From: an uncultured Akkermansia sp.
GTDB taxonomy: Bacteria > Verrucomicrobiota > Verrucomicrobiia > Verrucomicrobiales > Akkermansiaceae
Assembly (NCBI GenBank): GCA_905200945.1
Contig: CAJKMG010000014.1
Span: forward strand, 5,403-69,402
Direction: 5' to 3'
Length of the DNA stretch: 64,000 bases
This document shows positions 54,454 through 63,312 of the stretch, one piece after another (within the stretch, counting starts at the first letter, position 1; each line of letters begins with the position of its first letter). The notes under the pieces were generated by a model. It was not told where the DNA came from. It made no database searches and saw only the letters and a list, made by a program, of their open reading frames with translations. Made by a program: the position numbers and the translations under genes.

Positions 54454-55347
54454 TTAATATTCGCGGTTAAGAAGATAGTTGGCCAGTTCCACCAGGCGGG
54501 CGCGGCGTTCTTCCGGGAAGATCATCAGGGCATCCAGAGCCGCCTGAGTGCGGCATTTGGCTTCGGAACGGGCGCCGTCCAGGCCGATCAGGGACGGACA
54601 GGTGGATTTTTGGGAATTGACGTCCTTGCCGGCAGTCTTGCCGAGTTTTTCCGTGGACGCCGTCAGATCCAGAATGTCGTCAATTACCTGGAAAGCCAGC
54701 CCCAGGTTGTAACCGAAGTCCGTCAGGGCTTCCAACTGGGCTTCCGTGGCATTTGCGGACATGCCGCCGAAGCGAAGGGCCGTGGTTAGCAGGGCGGCCG
54801 TCTTTCCTTCGTACACGGTGCGCACTTCCGGTTCGGAGAGCTGCTTGTGTTCTCCCTCCAAATCCAGAATCTGACCTCCGATAAGCATGGTGCTGCCGCC
54901 GGTGGCTGCCAGTTCCCTCATGTAGTCCCTGACGGTATAGCGTTCCGTGTCGTCCACCTGGGCGATTACGGCAAAAGCTTCCGTCAGCAGAGCGTCTCCC
55001 GCCAGGATGGCGACACCCTCTCCGAACGCCTTGTGGCTGGTGGGCTTCCCACGGCGCAGATCGTCGTTGTCCATGGCTGGCAGGTCGTCATGGATGAGGG
55101 AGTACGTATGCATCATTTCCACGGCGCAGGCGGGAACCAGGGCGTCCACCGCCAGGCCTCCGCAGGCCTCCGCCGCCGCCAGGCAAAGGACGGGGCGCAT
55201 TCTTTTTCCACCCGCAAATATACTGTAGCGCATGGCTTTGTGGATGGTTTCGGGACTTTCGTCCTCTGCGGGCAACAGCCTGTCCAGCGCCGCGTCAATC
55301 AGGGCGCATTGTTCTGTGATATAGTCGTTCAGGGATTGTTCACACAT
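54454..55347 (-). CDS. ispA: Polyprenyl (farnesyl/geranyl) diphosphate synthase
   Basis: 297 aa from ATG 55347 (MCEQSLNDYITEQ). It has the first aspartate-rich motif HDDLPAMDNDDLRRGKPT and the second, FQVIDDILDLTAS, plus GGKRMRPVL for isopentenyl diphosphate binding. The extra two residues between the first aspartates (DDLPAMD) point to a farnesyl-type short-chain synthase. It starts 37 nt after asd. Confidence 0.93.
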   Translation of the reverse strand: MCEQSLNDYITEQCALIDAALDRLLPAEDESPETIHKAMRYSIFAGGKRMRPVLCLAAAEACGGLAVDALVPACAVEMMHTYSLIHDDLPAMDNDDLRRGKPTSHKAFGEGVAILAGDALLTEAFAVIAQVDDTERYTVRDYMRELAATGGSTMLIGGQILDLEGEHKQLSEPEVRTVYEGKTAALLTTALRFGGMSANATEAQLEALTDFGYNLGLAFQVIDDILDLTASTEKLGKTAGKDVNSQKSTCPSLIGLDGARSEAKCRTQAALDALMIFPEERRARLVELANYLLNREY

Positions 55348-55384
55348 GGCGTTATGGGATAGGTGCGGGGGGGGGAGAAGCAGT

Positions 55385-56395
55385 TCAGCGGTTGACCAGC
55401 AATTCCGCGATTTGTACGGCATTGAGAGCGGCTCCTTTCCGGACCTGGTCGCCCACGACCCAGAGGGTCAGCGCATTGTCAATAGCCATGTCCATGCGCA
55501 TGCGCCCTACGTAGCAGGTGTCTCCGTTGGTGCTGTCCAGCGGGGTGGGCCACACGCCCTCCGCAGGATTGTCCATCAGGGCGACTCCGGGTTTGCCTTC
55601 ATAGGCGCTGCGGGCCGTTTCCACATCCACGGGTTTTTCAAACTGGGCGGTGACGGAAATGGAATGGGAACGGTAAACGGGTACGCGCACGCAGGTGCAT
55701 GTTACCTTGAGTTCTGGCAGGGAGAGAATTTTACGGCCTTCATTGAGCATTTTAAGCTCTTCCTTGGTATAGCCGTTTTCCGTAAAGGAGTCGATCTGGG
55801 GAAGAAGGTTGAAAGCTATCTGGTGAGGATAAACATTTTTCACTATGGGGTGGCCGTCCACTACGGCGCGGACCTGGGCTTCCAGTTCCGCAATGCCGTG
55901 CTGGCCGCTGCCGGAAACCGCCTGGTAGCTGGAGGCGATGACGGTTTTCAACCCGAAACGCTGATGCAGAGGGAAGAGGGCCATCAGCGTAATGATGGTG
56001 GTGCAGTTCGGGTTGGCGATGATATTGCGGGGGTGGTGGAAAGCCGCTTCCGGGTTGATTTCCGGCACCACCAGGGGCACGTCCGGCTCCTGCCGGAAAG
56101 CAGAGGAATTATCAATGACCACGCATCCAGCCGCCGCCGCGATAGGAGCGAATTTCAGGGAAATGCCTCCGCCTGCGCTGAACAGGGCGATATCCACCCC
56201 TTCAAAGGATTTTTCCGTCAATTCTTCCACAGTCAGCATTTTTCCACGGAAAGCGACCTGTTTTCCGGCGGACCGGGCGGAGGCCAGAAGCTTCAGGGAA
56301 CCTACAGGAAAATTGCGTGTTTCCAGGCAGGACAGGATTTCAACGCCCACCGCTCCGGTGGCGCCGACGATGGCAACATGGGGTGCTTGGTTCAT
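55385..56395 (-). CDS. asd: Aspartate-semialdehyde dehydrogenase
   Basis: 336 aa. NADP-binding VAIVGATGAVGVEIL, the active-site Cys in ANPNCTTIITLMAL, YQAVSGSGQHGIAEL, and the C-terminal VPVYRSHSISVTAQF with the catalytic His. It reduces aspartyl phosphate to the semialdehyde for lysine/diaminopimelate, threonine and methionine. It is the first gene of the five-gene minus-strand run ending in the mutarotase. Confidence 0.95.
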   Translation of the reverse strand: MNQAPHVAIVGATGAVGVEILSCLETRNFPVGSLKLLASARSAGKQVAFRGKMLTVEELTEKSFEGVDIALFSAGGGISLKFAPIAAAAGCVVIDNSSAFRQEPDVPLVVPEINPEAAFHHPRNIIANPNCTTIITLMALFPLHQRFGLKTVIASSYQAVSGSGQHGIAELEAQVRAVVDGHPIVKNVYPHQIAFNLLPQIDSFTENGYTKEELKMLNEGRKILSLPELKVTCTCVRVPVYRSHSISVTAQFEKPVDVETARSAYEGKPGVALMDNPAEGVWPTPLDSTNGDTCYVGRMRMDMAIDNALTLWVVGDQVRKGAALNAVQIAELLVNR

Positions 56396-56494
56396 GATTG
56401 TTGTCAGAAAATGACGGATGCTTTCCGTCCGCCCTCATTATACGTCCGCCCGGTCATATGGCAATACGATAGCAAGCCTTCAGACTTAAAAATG

Positions 56495-56533
56495 AAAAAA
56501 CTGCCCGTGGTTTTACACTCCGGACAGTTTTTG
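56495..56533 (-). terminator. Terminator downstream of the PEP-CTERM remnant
   Basis: AAAACTGCCCG (from about 56497) pairs with CGGACAGTTTT (ending about 56531), with one mismatch, and is A-rich and T-rich at the flanks. On the minus strand it follows the dead gene's stop at 56562, consistent with a once-functional transcription unit. Confidence 0.6.
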
Positions 56534-56561
56534 AAAAACGGGAAAGATCGTGTTTTTTATT

Positions 56562-56700
56562 TCAGCGCTTGCGGCGCAGCATCAGCAGGGACAGGCCCAA
56601 AAGGCATCAGGGATGCCGTATCCGGAGCCGGAGTTGCCGTTTGCGGTAGTTCCCTGCCAGCCGGTGGAGATTTGCGCGATCATGTTACGACTTTTTGTGC
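56562..56700 (-). pseudogene. Remnant of a PEP-CTERM sorted protein
   Basis: The minus strand ends with LLGLSLLMLRRKR and a TGA at 56564-56562, the hydrophobic-plus-basic end of a PEP-CTERM exosortase signal. The preceding part (ATPAPDTASL) is found only in another frame, with the shift falling around 56600-56608. Further up the frame is stopped (TGA near 56684). The order Pro-x-Pro, TASL, LLGLSLL, RRKR is what intact signals show, so this looks like a gene ruined by frameshifts. No intact start can be found. Confidence 0.55.
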
Positions 56701-57165
56701 AGTCATGGCATCTCCGCTGTTGACGTCTCCGAACCCGGATAATTTAAGGTTTGTAGGCAGGGATTCCCCTTCAGTAGCATTCTCATTCAGGTCGGTTTCT
56801 CTTTTTTACTGCTGTAATTTTCCGGGCGGCCTTGGCTCGTTCATGATGAATGAAACGGGTTTCCAATCTCCTGCGTTTGTTGGAACAGATGTACCCGACA
56901 GGTGTTCCGGTTTTCAGATTGATTTTGAGTAGCCTCAAAAGCTGGCGGCGGTTTCCGGATGGGGGATATTCCGGAAGGTTTCCCGGTTGAAAAGAAAAGG
57001 GGAGCAATGATATAATAGAGTTCGGCGCAAATTACTGGTTATCAGTATTCACGCTTGACTTCCGGATTAGAAAATCCGGCATATCCTCACGTCTCATGAA
57101 AGGTAACAAAACGGGCTCCCGATTTTGGGGATCCTGTCTTTGAAGGAAGGGGGGGCGTAAGCCTG
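56701..57165. other. Gap upstream of the PEP-CTERM remnant
   Basis: About 465 nt, AT-richer than its surroundings, without a supportable gene. A 75-codon minus-strand frame at 56783-57007 is basic at its end (SNKRRRLETRFIHHERAKAARK) but matches no family I know. A perfect hairpin, CCGGATT-AGAA-AATCCGG, lies at 57062-57079 without a T-tract. The region may hold more debris of the ruined gene. Confidence 0.4.
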
Positions 57166-57855
57166 CTATTTAACCCATTTTCCCGCGCCTTCCGGCAGTC
57201 TGCCGTCAGAGACAGGACCGTATCGGGTGGATTCCGTGTTACCCCAGAGGGGGACGCCTACGATGCGTTTCCACCAGCGGGACATGCTGGCCCCTGTATA
57301 GCAGCCGAAGCTCCAGCAGTCGGACTGCGGCGTGAAAATATCCCGCCGTATCCTGTTCAGGTCCGTCTCATGAATCCATTCCGTGGAAACAGCCATGATG
57401 TTGTTGCCGTAGTCCAGCATCCACGCATAGCAATTGGAATGGCCGAAGTAGTAAAAGGATTCCACTTTATCGCCGCGGAAGCGCGGAGAAGAATTCAGCG
57501 CCCGGATAGCCTGGTCGGAACTGTCCACCCAGACAAGCTTGATTTTGTACTTGGAAGCCAGGTCCGCAATCCAGCGGGTGTAAGGTTTGCCGTCTTCCTT
57601 CCCCCGGGTTGCGTAACCGGGGCGGTAAACAATCCAGGTGATTCTGGCGGCAGGGTCTTGCTGCTGGATATGGGCAATACGGATGGTGGAGGCCCTTACA
57701 AAGTTGGCCCACCAGTTGTCATGCCTGTCAGGCTGTATTCTCAGCCCTTCCCATTGCCTGAGTGCGGGGCCGCCGCACATGACGACATGGACGGCCCGGG
57801 ACAGTCCCGTGCCGCCCAGCAACAGGGCCAGAGCGAGAAAGAGGCGTGAAAGCAT
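57166..57855 (-). CDS. Secreted protein with His/Cys dyad, possible caspase-like (clan CD) fold
   Basis: 229 aa with a signal peptide (MLSRLFLALALLLGGTGLSRA). After an alpha/beta-looking part (ITWIVYRPGY, IKLVWVDSS) come FYYFGHSNCYAWMLDYG (His139) and, 46 residues later, SDCWSFGCYTGASMS (Cys185). A strand ending Gly-His followed about 45 residues on by a strand ending in Gly-Cys is the layout of caspase, gingipain and CHAT peptidases. I do not recognise a named family; a peptidase role is an inference from this dyad. It stands alone between the PEP-CTERM scar and sdaA. Confidence 0.72.
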   Translation of the reverse strand: MLSRLFLALALLLGGTGLSRAVHVVMCGGPALRQWEGLRIQPDRHDNWWANFVRASTIRIAHIQQQDPAARITWIVYRPGYATRGKEDGKPYTRWIADLASKYKIKLVWVDSSDQAIRALNSSPRFRGDKVESFYYFGHSNCYAWMLDYGNNIMAVSTEWIHETDLNRIRRDIFTPQSDCWSFGCYTGASMSRWWKRIVGVPLWGNTESTRYGPVSDGRLPEGAGKWVK

Positions 57856-57956
57856 GCCCGCACCCTACCTTTGCTCCCCGTATCTGTCAATCCGGCGGAG
57901 CGTTTTTTACGGGAACAGACGCGCATGGAAAACCAAGGCAGGATTTTCAGATTCCC

Positions 57957-59336
57957 TCAGCAATTCACCACGTTGACGGCCAAGCCGCCCTGGGCGGTCT
58001 CCTTGTATTTGGATTGCATGTCCCTGCCAGTATCCAGCATGGTACGGATGACCTTGTCCAGCGGGACAAAATGAGCCCCCGTCCCGCTCATGGCCATGCG
58101 GGCTGCGTTGATGGCCTTGATGGCGGCAATGGCGTTGCGTTCAATGCAGGGTATCTGGACGAGTCCCGCGATAGGATCACAGGTGAGGCCCAAATTGTGC
58201 TCCATGCCTATTTCCGAGGCGTTTTCCACCTGGTGGGGAGTTCCTCCCAGGTACTCCGCAAGCGCGGCGGCAGCCATGGAGCAGGCTACGCCCACTTCTC
58301 CCTGGCAGCCTACGTCCGCGCCGGAAATGGAGGCATTTTTTTTGTACAGGATGGCGATTCCCCCGGCGGTGAGCAGGAAGCGATGCACGGCATCCGGATA
58401 CGGTGAAACACAGAATTTGGTGGCGTAGTTAAGAACGGCCGGAACGATTCCCGCCGCTCCGTTGGTCGGCGCGGTGACGATGCGTCCTCCGGCCGCGTTT
58501 TCCTCACTTACGGCGATGGCGTACAGGTTGATCCAGTCCATAATGGAGAGAGGGTCTTTCAGGGCCGATTCTCCGTGCACCAGAAGATTCTTGCGCAGTG
58601 TTTTTGCCCGGCGCGGAACCTGCAGGACGCCCGGCAGGTTGCCGCGCGCGCTCATGCCGTTGGAGATGGACTGCTTCATCGTCGTCCAGATCAGGTCCAG
58701 TTTTTCACGGACTTCCCGTTCCGGGAGCATGGCGCATTCGTTCGCCATGACAATGGAGGAAAGAGGGCATCCGCGCTCATCAGCCATGTGCAGCAGTTCC
58801 TCCGCGGATTCATAAGGAAAAGGAAAGGTTTCCCGGTCCCTTTCTTCCGGATGCAGAAGTTCCTGTTCGGAAGAGACGAACCCGCCTCCCGTGGAATAAA
58901 ATACCGCGTCTTCCACCGGGTCTCCGTCCTGGTTGACGGCAGTGAACTGCATTCCGTTCGGATGCAGGCGCAGGGGCTGGTAGTGGGAAAGATCCAGGTC
59001 GCGGGCAGGAGAGAAGCGGACGGTTTTTTCTTCCGTGACGGACAATGTTTCCTGCTGGTGCAGGCGGGCGATTTTCCCGGGAATGCTGCGCGGCTCCACC
59101 GTATGGGGTTCCTCTCCCAGCAGCCCCAGCATGATGGCCGTATCCGTACCGTGCCCATGTCCGGTAGCAGCCAGGGAGCCGTAGCATTCACAGCGGATGC
59201 TTGAGATTTCCGCCAAACGCGGGGAGCGGCGTATTTGTTCCAGAAAGCGGTGCGCCGCCCTCATGGGCCCTACTGTATGGGAGGATGAAGGACCTATGCC
59301 GATGCTGAAAAGCTCAAAAATGCTGTAATGGTGCAT
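57957..59336 (-). CDS. sdaA: L-serine ammonia-lyase (iron-sulphur serine dehydratase)
   Basis: 459 aa single-chain enzyme. The N-terminal beta domain opens with SIGIGPSSSHTVGPMRAAHRF. The alpha domain contains the cluster-binding Cys residues in GADVGCQGEVGVACSMAAAA and LTCDPIAGLVQIPCIERNA, plus APTNGAAGIVPAVL. It converts L-serine to pyruvate and ammonia and is oxygen-sensitive, as expected for an anaerobe. It lies 72 nt after trxB, with a hairpin between. Confidence 0.95.
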   Translation of the reverse strand: MHHYSIFELFSIGIGPSSSHTVGPMRAAHRFLEQIRRSPRLAEISSIRCECYGSLAATGHGHGTDTAIMLGLLGEEPHTVEPRSIPGKIARLHQQETLSVTEEKTVRFSPARDLDLSHYQPLRLHPNGMQFTAVNQDGDPVEDAVFYSTGGGFVSSEQELLHPEERDRETFPFPYESAEELLHMADERGCPLSSIVMANECAMLPEREVREKLDLIWTTMKQSISNGMSARGNLPGVLQVPRRAKTLRKNLLVHGESALKDPLSIMDWINLYAIAVSEENAAGGRIVTAPTNGAAGIVPAVLNYATKFCVSPYPDAVHRFLLTAGGIAILYKKNASISGADVGCQGEVGVACSMAAAALAEYLGGTPHQVENASEIGMEHNLGLTCDPIAGLVQIPCIERNAIAAIKAINAARMAMSGTGAHFVPLDKVIRTMLDTGRDMQSKYKETAQGGLAVNVVNC

Positions 59337-59360
59337 GTCCGTTTTCCTGTAGCGGAGAAA

Positions 59361-59390
59361 GGCCGGAAGTCCCGTTGGGAAACTCCGGCC
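59361..59390 (-). terminator. Hairpin between trxB and sdaA
   Basis: GGCCGGA (59361-59367) pairs with TCCGGCC (59384-59390), with an inner CCC/GGG stem. On the minus strand it is followed by TTTCTCC, a weak tail. It may terminate or attenuate transcription from trxB into sdaA. Confidence 0.45.
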
Positions 59391-59407
59391 CGTTCCGAAA
59401 GAAGGGT

Positions 59408-60337
59408 TTACAGCCCCAGCAGGTAGCGTTCCGCTTCAATGGCGGCGCTGCAGCCCATTCCGGCGGAAGAAATGGCCTGGCGGTAGTGAGGGTCCGCCAC
59501 GTCTCCGGCGGCGAACAATCCCGGCGTCCTGGTCGCCATCAGCCCTGTTTCCCGGATGATGTAGCCGGCATCGTCCCGGTCCACCAGATCCCCCAGGAAA
59601 GAAGTGTTCGGCGTATGCCCGATCGCCATAAAGACGCATTTGACGGGAAGTTCCGTTTCATCCCCTTCTACTACGTCTTTCAGCATGACGGCTTCCAGTT
59701 CTCCCTTGCCGTCCGTCTTATAGCTTACGATAGTGGAATTCCACATGGGGAAAATCTTTTCATTGGACAGCGTCCGTTCCGCCATGATTTTGGAAGCGCG
59801 GAGCGTGTCGCGGCGGTGGATCAGATACACCCGGGAAGCGAAGCGCGTCAGGAACATGGCTTCTTCACAGGCGCTGTCTCCCCCGCCTACCACGCACACA
59901 GGCACGTCCCGGTAAAAAGCTCCGTCACAGGTGGCGCAGGCGGTGAGGCCGTGGCCTACCAGTCCTTCCTCTCCCGGGATTCCCAGATAGCGGGCGGATG
60001 CCCCCGTAGCCACAATGATACTCCGGGTTTCGTAATTCTGGCCGCTGGTCTTCACGGTGAACAGTCCGGTGGCTTCATCCCTGACGACGCTTTTGACGTC
60101 CTCATATGCAAACCGGGTGCCGAATTTTTCCGCCTGCTGCTGCATCAGGAACATCAGATCCGGCCCCATCACGCCGTCCGGAAAGCCGGGAAAGTTTTCC
60201 ACTTCCGTCGTGGTGGTCAGCTGTCCGCCGATTTGGGAACCCGTGATCAGAAGCGGAGATAAATTGGCACGGGCGGTGTAAATGGCCGCCGTGTAGCCGG
60301 CGCAGCCGGCACCGATGATAATGACTTGTTCGCTCAT
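59408..60337 (-). CDS. trxB: Thioredoxin-disulfide reductase
   Basis: 309 aa from ATG 60337 (MSEQVIIIGAGCAGYTAA). FAD motif GAGCAGYTAAIYTARA, redox-active ACATCDGAFY, NADPH motif VVGGGDSACEEAMFL and the C-terminal LFAAGDVADPHYRQAISSAGMG. It keeps thioredoxin reduced with NADPH. The start forms a 4-nt ATGA overlap with the stop of the preceding SGNH gene, which favours 60337 over the upstream ATG 60361. Confidence 0.96.
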   Translation of the reverse strand: MSEQVIIIGAGCAGYTAAIYTARANLSPLLITGSQIGGQLTTTTEVENFPGFPDGVMGPDLMFLMQQQAEKFGTRFAYEDVKSVVRDEATGLFTVKTSGQNYETRSIIVATGASARYLGIPGEEGLVGHGLTACATCDGAFYRDVPVCVVGGGDSACEEAMFLTRFASRVYLIHRRDTLRASKIMAERTLSNEKIFPMWNSTIVSYKTDGKGELEAVMLKDVVEGDETELPVKCVFMAIGHTPNTSFLGDLVDRDDAGYIIRETGLMATRTPGLFAAGDVADPHYRQAISSAGMGCSAAIEAERYLLGL

Positions 60338-61236
60338 AATAGTATATATGTCCGTTGCCATGGTAAAAGGGGCGTACCCTTTTTGCGAGTAGATTTTGCG
60401 CTATGCGGCGACAGTGCGAAAGACTGTAATCCGGAAGTAGCGGAAAAGAGCTGCCTGCATGTATCCCTGGCGACGGTCTGCAATATTCTGGCCCTGTCTG
60501 CGGGAAGATTGCTCAGCCGCGTCCCTTTCAAGGACAAGCGGCCCGGCAGGCCCAGCGGAGACTTTCCGAATAACGTGAAGTAGATTACGCATGCCGTCAG
60601 GTAGCTCCCTTCCTCCGTCGGGTGCCGGCCGTCAGTCTGGTACAGCTGGATGTCAGTATGGCGTTTGAGGCAATTCTCCCAGGCAATGCCCACGGGGGCG
60701 AGCGCTGCTTTTTCCCTCCGGGCAAGTTTCAAATACGTTTCAAGAAGAGCCTTTTGCTCCTGCGGGTCCGGAGTTCCGGAAGCTCCTCTTTTCCCCCACG
60801 TCAGCATCAGGATGGGCGTTCCTTTGGCGGCTCGTATCAGAGAGCACCATTTTTCTCCGAACTCCATGGTTCGTTCCGGAGCCCGGATAGGTGTGGCGCT
60901 TTGGTCCTGGAGAATAACGAAGTCCCATGCCGTTCCCTCCATGTTGCTGCGGGCACGCCTGTCATTCCAATGGGACTGGAGGGATGCTGCCGGAGCCGCG
61001 TGCATGTGCACGTCCGGCCGCAATCCTTTGGTGTCTGCCATGGTTTTAACCATGGCGGGCATGCGGTTGAAAAACGTATAGCTGTTTCCCAGAAAGAGAA
61101 TACGGCTGCCGGGGCGTGCAGGAACACAGCGCGGCCAGGAGGGGGATGCGGGCGGCTCTTCCCGGGCCTGGAGAGGGCGGGGGAAAACTGCCCAGGAAAA
61201 AATCAGCAGCAGGAATATCTTGGCGGGCGGCATCAT
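60334..61236 (-). CDS. Secreted SGNH-type hydrolase, DUF4886-like
   Basis: 300 aa with a signal peptide (MMPPAKIFLLLIFSWAVFPRPLQA). The SGNH blocks have the DUF4886 variant form: ILFLGNSYTFFNRMPAM (GNS instead of GDS), WDFVILQDQSATPI, and the Asp-x-x-His block DGRHPTEEGSYLTA. Likely an ester-cleaving enzyme acting outside the cytoplasm; its substrate is unknown. It overlaps trxB by 4 nt, so the two are co-translated despite unrelated roles. The C-terminal tail after about residue 245 is basic and not part of the domain. Confidence 0.82.
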   Translation of the reverse strand: MMPPAKIFLLLIFSWAVFPRPLQAREEPPASPSWPRCVPARPGSRILFLGNSYTFFNRMPAMVKTMADTKGLRPDVHMHAAPAASLQSHWNDRRARSNMEGTAWDFVILQDQSATPIRAPERTMEFGEKWCSLIRAAKGTPILMLTWGKRGASGTPDPQEQKALLETYLKLARREKAALAPVGIAWENCLKRHTDIQLYQTDGRHPTEEGSYLTACVIYFTLFGKSPLGLPGRLSLKGTRLSNLPADRARILQTVARDTCRQLFSATSGLQSFALSPHSAKSTRKKGTPLLPWQRTYILL

Positions 61237-61579
61237 GGCTTTAGACGGGTTCCCATGTTTCCGGAATAAAATTTCAAATGGAATTCATGACGTGAGCGGG
61301 CTTTTTCTATACATCAGGTAAAAGTAAATTCATAGAGATAAAAGAGAACATGGAATGCCTTTGTTTCGGCATCCCTTGTACGGGTGCCGGGGCTGCCGTC
61401 AGTCCCGGCAGGCAGACGGGGATTTCCTTGTCTCCGTATCGCCGCGCGAAGGTATTTTTCTTCTTTCTCCTTGACTGGGAAACACTGCATCAAATTAAGT
61501 CTGAACAGCTGGCCGTATGACTGGGGAAGACTTTCCGGGGGACTTGCCGAAAGGAGACGGGTATGGTTGGATATGGTCC
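61237..61579. other. Gap between the SGNH gene and the GNAT gene
   Basis: About 340 nt. A hairpin, CGGCATCCC...GGGTGCCG (around 61369-61391), has no T-tract. TTGACT at 61471-61476 could be a -35 box for the GNAT gene but lacks a good -10 partner. Nothing else can be supported. Confidence 0.35.
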
Positions 61580-62125
61580 ATGAAGTCTGAGTCGCTGACC
61601 AAGCGCCGTGTGGCGGGGGTGGATGATCCGCTGTTTCTGGATTCTCTGGATATTTACCGGACAAGCTTTCCGGTGCATGAACAGCGGCGGATACAGGATT
61701 TCCCGTTGGCGTTTCAAGACCCCGGTTTTTGTTATGAAGTATTTTTAAATGGGAAAGGCCGGGTGGTTGCGATGCTGGTGACGTGGCGTCGGGAACAATT
61801 CGTGTATCTGGAGTATTTTGCCGTGGATGCCTCCCTGCGCGGCCAGGGTGCCGGGCAAAGGATTCTGGAAGAATTGAGGGACTCATTTCCGCACAAGGTT
61901 ATTCTGGAAATTGATCCTCCGAAGGACGGGATTTCACGCCGGCGGCTGGGGTTTTATCAGAGGCACGACTTTGTTCCCAATCCTCAATTTGATTATATCC
62001 ATCCTCCTTATACGGATGAGGGTGAACCTTTCCCGCTCCTGCTGATGACGCATGGAGATTTGCTGGATGAGGAGACATACCGGAGCTTTGTGGATTTCCA
62101 CCATCGCCACGTAGTGGCGAGGTGA
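61580..62125 (+). CDS. GNAT-family N-acetyltransferase
   Basis: 181 aa from ATG 61580 (MKSESLTKRRVAGV). The acetyl-CoA motif is LEYFAVDASLRGQGAGQRIL (strand 4 plus the Q/RxxGxG/A loop), followed by VILEIDPP and RLGFYQRHDF, the usual GNAT end. It moves an acetyl group to an unknown amine. ATG 61517 would add 21 residues with no family likeness. It stands alone; a stem-loop with a T-tail (62285-62320) may end its transcript. Confidence 0.83.
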   Translation: MKSESLTKRRVAGVDDPLFLDSLDIYRTSFPVHEQRRIQDFPLAFQDPGFCYEVFLNGKGRVVAMLVTWRREQFVYLEYFAVDASLRGQGAGQRILEELRDSFPHKVILEIDPPKDGISRRRLGFYQRHDFVPNPQFDYIHPPYTDEGEPFPLLLMTHGDLLDEETYRSFVDFHHRHVVAR

Positions 62126-62202
62126 ATGAATGGCCGGGGAAAATCCGCGCCATGGGGGATTTTCCCCTCTTGAAGCAAATTATCCTTGGGGGGCTTTTGC
62201 CG

Positions 62203-62232
62203 ATATGAGCCTGTAGGACATCAGGCTCATAT
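62203..62232 (+). repeat. Perfect 11-bp hairpin downstream of the GNAT gene
   Basis: ATATGAGCCTG (62203-62213) pairs with CAGGCTCATAT (62222-62232) around TAGGACAT. It lacks a clean T-run (TGCGTTTTG follows), so it is a possible terminator or RNA-stabilising stem. Confidence 0.5.
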
Positions 62233-62284
62233 TGCGTTTTGCCTGTTTGTGGAACTCCCCTGAGCCTGTATTTCCCGAATCAGA

Positions 62285-62320
62285 AGAGCCGTTCCGCATT
62301 TTTGGGAGACGGCTTTTTGA
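62285..62320 (+). terminator. Possible terminator after the GNAT gene
   Basis: AGCCGT (about 62287-62292) pairs with ACGGCT (about 62309-62314), followed by TTTTT. The loop is long (16 nt), so it is weak. Confidence 0.4.
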
Positions 62321-62352
62321 AAAATGCAGCGGGTCGGGATACACTGGAAGAC

Positions 62353-63189
62353 TCAGCTCCATGCCCGGTTCACGGCATCCCTCTCTTCCGGGGCAAGATA
62401 TCTGGAGAGCCGTTCTCTCATGCGCAGCCTGTATTCGGTAATACCCCAGGAATGGAGCGGCTGGACGGCGGAGTTGGTGAATTGCCAGGAGGGGACGGGC
62501 ACGACCACGTCCAGTACTTCTCCGGCTCTGGAGGGCATCCCGGCCAGTACCGCCGCAATGGTGGAGGAAAGCTCCGGATGTTCATCCAGAATATCCAGCA
62601 GCCATCCGCAGCCCAGGTCTGTCGGAATGGCTTCCGTTTCGGTCAGCAGGTCCGCGAGGCGCCCGGGAGGGAGATTTTTGGAAATGAAAGACAGATAAGG
62701 GGCAAACCGCATGTCTCCCAGGCTCATCAGGGCGTCCAGCGCCGGAGCCATGGATGCCTGTCCGGGGCAGGGAGAGGCGCAGATGACGTTCGCCAATCCG
62801 GCAATTCCGGGAAACCGCTCCTCCGGCTGGGGCGCGGCCAGCGTATAAATAAGGAAAGCGGATTGCCTGCGAATATCCGGCGCTTCATCCGCCATGACAA
62901 AAGGCAGCAGAGCCCTCCATCCGTCCCCTTGGCGCTGCCGGATAAAAGCTGCCAGTTGCAGAGCGCATTTGCGGCGGGCGTCCGGAGCGCAGCGGGATTG
63001 GAACATATTGTAAATGGTGACGCCTTCTTCTTCTCTTCCCGTTTCATTGCAGGTGACCAGCCCGTAGGCGATCATGGCCAGAGGCCATTGATCCGAACCG
63101 ATTTCCCCCCTGCGGGAGGGATCCGTGACGAGGGCGGCAAGCCGCTTGATTTCCGACAAAGAGCTGGTTTGATCCTGAAAAAGGCCCAT
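62353..63189 (-). CDS. Hypothetical helical-repeat (HEAT-like) protein
   Basis: 278 aa from ATG 63189 (MGLFQDQTSSLSEIKRL), no signal peptide. It is mostly alpha-helical with pairs such as RRKCALQLAAFIRQRQGDGW, IRRQSAFLIYTLAAPQPEERF and MAPALDALMSLGDMRFAPYL, suggesting a HEAT/ARM-type solenoid. No catalytic motif. Function unknown; such proteins commonly act as protein-protein scaffolds in the cytoplasm. Confidence 0.7.
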   Translation of the reverse strand: MGLFQDQTSSLSEIKRLAALVTDPSRRGEIGSDQWPLAMIAYGLVTCNETGREEEGVTIYNMFQSRCAPDARRKCALQLAAFIRQRQGDGWRALLPFVMADEAPDIRRQSAFLIYTLAAPQPEERFPGIAGLANVICASPCPGQASMAPALDALMSLGDMRFAPYLSFISKNLPPGRLADLLTETEAIPTDLGCGWLLDILDEHPELSSTIAAVLAGMPSRAGEVLDVVVPVPSWQFTNSAVQPLHSWGITEYRLRMRERLSRYLAPEERDAVNRAWS

Positions 63190-63312
63190 GCCCGCATGAT
63201 AGCCGGAGGCGGAAACCTGCCAAGGAAAAACCGTGGACTGCTTACAGGAACCCGGAGTTTTCCGGTGAACGCTGTTGAGGCATGTTGTTGAGTGTGACCG
63301 GCGTTTTATCCT

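Noticed and set aside
53311..54789. 492-codon plus-strand ORF over pdxH, nadC and ispA
   Set aside because: It is the complement of three genes with diagnostic motifs. Long antisense frames are common at this GC content.
61314..61886. 190-codon minus-strand ORF opposite the GNAT gene
   Set aside because: Pro/Ser/Arg-rich shadow with no domain, largely antisense to the acetyltransferase whose motifs are clear.
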